Below, piece after piece: positions 60,100-64,000 of a stretch of 64,000 nucleotides of DNA. Under the pieces are notes generated by a model. It worked only from the letters and a program-made list of their open reading frames with translations, searched no databases and was not told the origin of the DNA. The translations under genes were made by a program, and so were the position numbers. Position 1 is the first letter of the stretch. Each line of letters opens with the position of its first letter. The stretch is from Thermoanaerobacter wiegelii Rt8.B1 (GTDB lineage Bacteria > Bacillota > Thermoanaerobacteria > Thermoanaerobacterales > Thermoanaerobacteraceae): the NCBI RefSeq assembly GCF_000147695.2, contig NC_015958.1:164501-228500 (forward strand), given 5' to 3'.

Positions 60100-60954
60100 G
60101 TGCCATTAGTTAATACAAAAAAGATGCTTGAAGATGCTAAAAAAAACAAATATGCTGTAGGAGCCTTTAACATACACAACCTTGAAACCTTAAAAGCGGT
60201 TGTAAAAACTGCAGCTGAGATGGAATCACCTTTAATTTTACAGACAACACCTGGCACAATAAAGCATGCAGGAGAAGACTATATAGCGGCAATGGCAGAA
60301 GTCGCATCAGAAAAATATGACATACCAATAGCACTACATTTAGACCACGGAAATTCCTTTGAACTCGTTGTAAAATGCATAAGGGCAGGTTACACTTCAG
60401 TAATGATTGATGGGTCAATGCTTCCCTATGAAGAAAATGTGGAACTTACAAAAAAGGTTGTCGAAGTAGCTCATGCAGCAGGTGTGACTGTAGAAGCAGA
60501 GCTTGGAAGTATAGTAGGTGTAGAAGATGATATATATGTAAAAGAAGAGAAAAGTGCATTTACAGATCCTGAAATGGCAGCGGATTTTGTAGAGAAGACA
60601 GGAGTTGACTCATTAGCTATAGCAATTGGCACGGCCCATGGGATGTACAAAGGAGAAGTAAAACTTGACTTTGAAAGGTTAAAAGAAATAGCGAGCTTAG
60701 TAGACATTCCATTGGTACTTCATGGTGCATCAGGAGTTCCTGATGAGTTGGTAAAAAAAGCTATAGCACTGGGTATATGCAAATTAAACATTGCCACAGA
60801 ATTAAAAATTCCTTTTGCAAATGCAATAAAAGAAGTATTTAAAAATAACCCAGATGAGAGCGATCCAAGAAAATTCCTTGCACCTGGAGAAAAAGCGATA
60901 GAAGAAATCGTAAAAGAAAAAATAAAACTTTTTGGCTGTGGTGAAAGAGCATGA
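60100..60954 (+). CDS. class II tagatose/fructose-bisphosphate aldolase
   Basis: A 284-aa zinc aldolase. PLVNTKKMLEDAKKNKYAVGAFNIHN starts the barrel. IALHLDHGNSFELVVKCIRAGYTSVMIDGS carries the first zinc His and the catalytic Asp, VEAELGSIVGVEDD follows, and AIGTAHGMYKGEVKLDF plus VLHGASGVPDELVKKAI supply the other zinc His residues. Tagatose-bisphosphate aldolases (GatY/KbaY) and FbaA are hard to separate by sequence; the neighbouring kinase and AgaS favour tagatose-1,6-bisphosphate. GTG 60100 is chosen because AGGTGGTG overlaps the earlier GTG codons and homologues begin MPLVNT. Confidence 0.92.
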   Translation: MPLVNTKKMLEDAKKNKYAVGAFNIHNLETLKAVVKTAAEMESPLILQTTPGTIKHAGEDYIAAMAEVASEKYDIPIALHLDHGNSFELVVKCIRAGYTSVMIDGSMLPYEENVELTKKVVEVAHAAGVTVEAELGSIVGVEDDIYVKEEKSAFTDPEMAADFVEKTGVDSLAIAIGTAHGMYKGEVKLDFERLKEIASLVDIPLVLHGASGVPDELVKKAIALGICKLNIATELKIPFANAIKEVFKNNPDESDPRKFLAPGEKAIEEIVKEKIKLFGCGERA

Positions 60955-61880
60955 TATTGACAGTCACTTTAAATCCCTCAGTTGACAGAAGTTACAGAGT
61001 GGACAATTTTCAAGTAGGCAAAATTTTCAGAGCCCAGGAAGAAAACAGCGTGGCAGGTGGCAAGGGAATCAATGTAACAAAAGTCATAAAAACCTTAGGA
61101 GAAGAGGTAACAGCAACAGGATTTTTAGGCGGTAAATCAGGAGAATTCATAGAAGAAGAGCTTAACAAAATAGGTGTCAAATGTAGCTTTATCAAAATAG
61201 AAGGAGAGACTCGTACCTGCATAGCAATTTTGGACCCTGTGTCAAAAACTCAGACGGAAATTTTAGAAAAAGGACCTTATATATCTCAAGAGCATATAGA
61301 AAAATTTTTAGACAATTTTAATGAACTATCAAAAAGTTGCAATATCATAACAGCCTCTGGAAGTGCACCTTCTGGTGTTCCTGAAGATATCTATGTAGAA
61401 CTAATAAATATCTCAAAGAAAAATGGTGCAAAACTAATTTTAGATACAAGCGGTGCATACCTTTCAAAAGCAATCAAATCAAAACCATTTATGATTAAAC
61501 CTAACAAAGAAGAAGTAGAAAAACTGCTTAATAAAGAATTAAAAGATATTGAAGAAATCAAAAGAGCAGCTTTAGAGCTCAAACAGTTTGGAATACCAAT
61601 TGTGTCAATATCTTTAGGCAGCGAAGGTTCTATTGTTGCATGTGAGGAAGGAGTATTTAGACTCATACCACCTAAAATAAAAGTAGCAAGTCCTGTAGGT
61701 TCAGGAGATTCATATGTTGCAGGTATGGCAGTTGGCGTAAAAAAAGGACTTGATATTGTTGATGCTGCGAGACTAGCAACTGCATGCGGAACGGCAAATG
61801 CCATGTATTACAAGACAGGATATGTTACGATAGAAGACGTAGAATATTTAAAAAATAATGTCAAACTACAAAAACTTTAA
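60951..61880 (+). CDS. PfkB-family sugar phosphate kinase (1-phosphofructokinase/tagatose-6-phosphate kinase type)
   Basis: A 309-aa ribokinase-fold enzyme. It has LTVTLNPSVDRSYRV, the substrate motif VAGGKGINVTKVIKTLGEEVTATGFLGG and the ATP/anion-hole signature KVASPVGSGDSYVAGMAVG with the catalytic Asp in GSGDS. It should phosphorylate tagatose-6-phosphate (or fructose-1-phosphate) to the bisphosphate cleaved by the preceding aldolase. Its ATG overlaps the aldolase stop (ATGA), so the two are translationally coupled. Confidence 0.92.
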   Translation: MILTVTLNPSVDRSYRVDNFQVGKIFRAQEENSVAGGKGINVTKVIKTLGEEVTATGFLGGKSGEFIEEELNKIGVKCSFIKIEGETRTCIAILDPVSKTQTEILEKGPYISQEHIEKFLDNFNELSKSCNIITASGSAPSGVPEDIYVELINISKKNGAKLILDTSGAYLSKAIKSKPFMIKPNKEEVEKLLNKELKDIEEIKRAALELKQFGIPIVSISLGSEGSIVACEEGVFRLIPPKIKVASPVGSGDSYVAGMAVGVKKGLDIVDAARLATACGTANAMYYKTGYVTIEDVEYLKNNVKLQKL

Positions 61881-61902
61881 AATAAAAACAGGGGGTACGG
61901 AC

Positions 61903-63066
61903 ATGTTATTAGGTTACAGTGAAGAACAATTAAAAGAAAGGAAAGGCTATGCTACAGCGAAAGAAATAAATCAGCAGCCGAAAGTATGGAGAGAACTTTT
62001 TAATATTCTTTTAAATCAAAAAAGAGAAATTGCTGAATTTTTAAACCCAATATTACAACTAAAAGATTTAAAAATCATACTAACTGGTGCAGGAACATCT
62101 GCCTTTGTAGGCTATAGCAGTGAAGGTTATTTAAGAAAAATGCTGGGACAAGACGTAGAAGCGATTGACACAACGGATATTGTTGCATCACCAGAGAACT
62201 TTTTCTTTAAAGACAAACCTACTCTTTTAATTTCCCACGGAAGGTCTGGCGACAGTCCAGAAAGTGTGGCTACAATAGAGTTAGCAGAAAAAATTATAAA
62301 AGATGTTTATTTTTTAAACATCACCTGTAATAAAAATGGCAAAATGGCAAAAAGCACAATTGACAAGAAAAATTCTTTAAACATATTTATGCCGGAAGAA
62401 TCAAATGATGAAGGCTTTGCCATGACAAGTAGTTTTACATGTATGCTTTTAACAGATTTAATGCTGCCACACATAGAAGAAATTGAGAGCAAAAAAGACT
62501 TATTTGAAAAATTAGCAAAAGAAGCAGAGAGAATAATAGAAGAAGAGGCGAGTATAGTAGAAGAGATATCAAAAATTGACTATGACAGATTGATATACTT
62601 AGGCAGTGGCAACTTAAAAGGATGTGCAGCAGAAGCTGCATTAAAATCTTTAGAATTATCACGAGGAGAAGTCAATACTAATTTTAATACGCCTTTAGGA
62701 TTTAGGCACGGACCAAAATCTGTGATAAATGATAAAACACTTTTAGGGTTTTTTGTGTCAAACAATCCTTATACACAAAAATATGATTTAGACCTCATAA
62801 AAGAGATAGCAAATGAACCCGGGCAAAGAAAATTAATGGCTTTTCTGCCAGAAGATTTGCAAATAGATGGAATAGATTATATATTCAAATTGAGACAGGA
62901 CTTTACCAATGTAGAAGAAGCTTTTTTAACACCTCTATATATTATTTATGCACAAATGTTAGCTTTTTATAAGTCCTTAAACTTAGGAATAACACCAGAC
63001 AATCCAAACCCTGAAGGAAGAGTAAATAGAGTTGTTAAAGGTGTTATAATTTATGAATATGTTTAA
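61903..63066 (+). CDS. agaS: AgaS-family sugar isomerase/deaminase (SIS domains)
   Basis: A 387-aa protein with two SIS domains. KIILTGAGTSAFVGYSSEGYL and LISHGRSGDSPESVATIELAEK lie in the first; LIYLGSGNLKGCAAEAALKSLELSRGEVNTNFNTPLGFRHGPKSVI lies in the second. AgaS converts galactosamine-6-phosphate to tagatose-6-phosphate plus ammonia (established for E. coli AgaS). With the PTS, kinase and aldolase it makes a complete galactosamine route. No N-acetylgalactosamine-6-phosphate deacetylase (AgaA/NagA) is in the window. ATG 61903 has GGGGGTA upstream. Confidence 0.93.
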   Translation: MLLGYSEEQLKERKGYATAKEINQQPKVWRELFNILLNQKREIAEFLNPILQLKDLKIILTGAGTSAFVGYSSEGYLRKMLGQDVEAIDTTDIVASPENFFFKDKPTLLISHGRSGDSPESVATIELAEKIIKDVYFLNITCNKNGKMAKSTIDKKNSLNIFMPEESNDEGFAMTSSFTCMLLTDLMLPHIEEIESKKDLFEKLAKEAERIIEEEASIVEEISKIDYDRLIYLGSGNLKGCAAEAALKSLELSRGEVNTNFNTPLGFRHGPKSVINDKTLLGFFVSNNPYTQKYDLDLIKEIANEPGQRKLMAFLPEDLQIDGIDYIFKLRQDFTNVEEAFLTPLYIIYAQMLAFYKSLNLGITPDNPNPEGRVNRVVKGVIIYEYV

Positions 63067-63079
63067 TATAAAATTTTAT

Positions 63080-63115
63080 TAAAGCCATGGAGAGATTGCT
63101 CCATGGCTTTATAAG
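63080..63115 (+). terminator. terminator after agaS
   Basis: AAAGCCATGGAG, loop AGATTG and CTCCATGGCTTT form a 12-bp stem. The tail is TATAAG rather than a long T-run. Confidence 0.7.
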
Positions 63116-63149
63116 TGAAATGAATACTGAATCGAGAGAAGTAGGAAGG

Positions 63150-63178
63150 TTGACTCGATGACAGTAATTTGTTATAAT
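63150..63178 (+). promoter_or_regulatory. sigma-A promoter of the TrkH gene
   Basis: TTGACT (63150-63155), a 17-bp spacer and TATAAT (63173-63178): a near-consensus promoter about 100 bases before the gene. Confidence 0.88.
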
Positions 63179-63231
63179 TTAAACGTTATAAAAATTTTTT
63201 GTTTTAGACATTTTATCAGTAAAATCGATTA

Positions 63232-63257
63232 TAAAGGCCTCAATGGGCCTTTTCTCC
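63232..63257 (+). promoter_or_regulatory. terminator-like hairpin in the TrkH leader
   Basis: AAAGGCCT, loop CAAT and GGGCCTTTTCT lie between promoter and ribosome site. It could attenuate transcription into the potassium transporter gene. Confidence 0.55.
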
Positions 63258-63278
63258 ATAGGAAGGTGATTTTTTATA

Positions 63279-64000
63279 ATAAAAATAAAACTAACGCCTA
63301 CTCAAGTACTTGCTTTAGGATTTGCAGCTATTATATTAATTGGAACTTTATTACTGATGTTACCTGTGGCAACTAAAAGTGGAGAAGGTGCAGATTTTCT
63401 AACTGCACTTTTTACATCCACATCAGCCACATGTGTTACGGGCCTTACAGTTGTTGACACAAAAACATATTGGTCTGTTTTTGGGCAAATAGTGATAATG
63501 GTGCTTATACAAATTGGTGGTCTAGGTATTATGACCATGTCAACGCTTTTCGCGTTGATCCTTGGTAGGAGAATAACCTTTAAAGAGAGATTGGTAATGC
63601 AAGAAGCTTTTAATACAAATAGTCTTGGAGGCATTGTAAAATTTGCTAAGTATATATTAATGTTTTCTTTTTTATTTGAAAGTATTGGAGCAGTTATATT
63701 GACTTTGAGATTTTTACCCCAGATGGGATTAAAAAAGGCAGTGTATTACGGCTTTTTCCATTCTATTTCTGCATTTAATAATGCTGGCTTTGATCTTATG
63801 GGCAATTTTAGGAGTCTAACGGGTTATGTATCTGACTGGGTGGTAAATCTGGTCATAATGGGTTTGATAATATTTGGTGGATTAGGGTTTTACGTTTTGC
63901 TTGATATATACGAACATAGACATTTTAATAAATTTACATTGCATTCAAAAATTGTTATAACTATTACATTGTTTTTGATTGCTGCTGGAACATTGTTTAT
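63279..64000 (+). CDS. TrkH/KtrB-type potassium transporter, partial, apparent AUA start
   Basis: The frame runs off the window after about 240 residues. It matches TrkH/KtrB: IKLTPTQVLALGFAAIILIGTLLLMLPVAT (helix 1), FTSTSATCVTGLTVVDT (first selectivity-filter loop, with TGL), QIGGLGIMTMST and, further on, FHSISAFNNAGFDLMGNF (second filter loop). The subunit forms a membrane potassium channel controlled by a cytosolic RCK partner. An in-frame TGA at 63267 limits the start. Behind GGAAGGTGAT only ATA codons (63276, 63279, 63285) are available, and ATA 63279 sits 8 bases from the ribosome site where homologues have ATG. A frameshift or sequencing error is the alternative. Confidence 0.88.
   Translation, partial: MKIKLTPTQVLALGFAAIILIGTLLLMLPVATKSGEGADFLTALFTSTSATCVTGLTVVDTKTYWSVFGQIVIMVLIQIGGLGIMTMSTLFALILGRRITFKERLVMQEAFNTNSLGGIVKFAKYILMFSFLFESIGAVILTLRFLPQMGLKKAVYYGFFHSISAFNNAGFDLMGNFRSLTGYVSDWVVNLVIMGLIIFGGLGFYVLLDIYEHRHFNKFTLHSKIVITITLFLIAAGTLF

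Noticed and set aside
63158-63376. 72-codon plus-strand frame overlapping the TrkH start
   Set aside because: It uses a different frame from the conserved TrkH sequence, has no ribosome site of its own, and merely crosses the leader.
1-64000. tRNA, rRNA or CRISPR arrays
   Set aside because: No cloverleaf with a TTCRA-type arm, rRNA signature or repeat-spacer array was recognised by eye in either strand; a covariance search would be needed to exclude a missed tRNA.

Overview
The window looks like a chromosomal segment from a thermophilic, spore-forming, flagellated low-GC Firmicute of the Thermoanaerobacter/Caldanaerobacter type (inference). The grounds are AT-rich sequence, strong GGAGG ribosome sites with many GTG/TTG starts, the sporulation genes spoIID-spoIIQ-spoIIID, mbl followed by flagellar rod genes, SLH surface proteins, LevR-type sigma-54 activators, and several IS elements plus a group IIC-like intron.

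Layout. (1) 1-4.1 kb, envelope genes: the end of a WecA/TagO-type transferase, wecB, a small membrane protein on the minus strand, then ywmB-murA. (2) 4.1-20.8 kb, a block bounded at both ends by directly repeated copies of a structured element (4120-4382 and 20409-20732). Each copy sits between two imperfect copies of an intrinsic terminator. The block holds an OPT transporter, a PqqD-like protein, alanine dehydrogenase, an ORF-degraded group II intron placed directly after the ald terminator, a PEP/pyruvate-binding protein, and a three-gene cell-surface operon (a 1765-aa IPT/TIG protein and two SLH proteins) behind a near-consensus sigma-28 promoter. (3) 20.8-22.4 kb, an IS whose transposase has an in-frame amber codon. 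(4) 22.4-33.1 kb, spoIID-spoIIQ-spoIIID-mbl-flhO-flhP-rod protein, then fabZ, murJ, a DUF362 ferredoxin-like protein, pgeF and a Phd/PIN toxin-antitoxin pair. (5) 33.3-52.7 kb, a LevR-type activator and, from a consensus sigma-54 promoter, a long sugar/sugar-acid catabolic region: PTS EIIA, class II aldolase, Zn-dehydrogenase, KDPG aldolase, galactitol-type EIIB/EIIC, Ldh-family and SDR oxidoreductases, 2-hydroxyacid dehydrogenase, split UxaA-type dehydratase, galactonate dehydratase, a second KDPG aldolase and an MFS transporter. This region is decaying: it contains an EIIA pseudogene, a frameshifted dehydratase, a deleted dehydrogenase, an IS110 remnant and a dead IS copy. (6) 52.8-54.5 kb, an intact copy of that IS. 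(7) 54.5-63.1 kb, a second LevR-type activator, a sigma-54 promoter, and a mannose-family PTS with a class II tagatose/fructose-bisphosphate aldolase, a PfkB kinase and AgaS: an Aga-type amino-sugar pathway. (8) 63.1 kb to the end, a promoter and the start of a TrkH/KtrB potassium transporter that has no AUG/GUG/UUG start.

The two PTS regions share one logic: a LevR-like AAA+ activator with PTS-sensing domains acts on a -24/-12 promoter of the adjacent transport and catabolism genes. Mobile or structured elements repeatedly occupy intrinsic terminators (two repeat copies and the intron). No single system is proven new. The strongest candidates for undescribed biology are the terminator-associated structured repeat, whose stems covary between copies, and the PTS-linked sugar-acid cluster.
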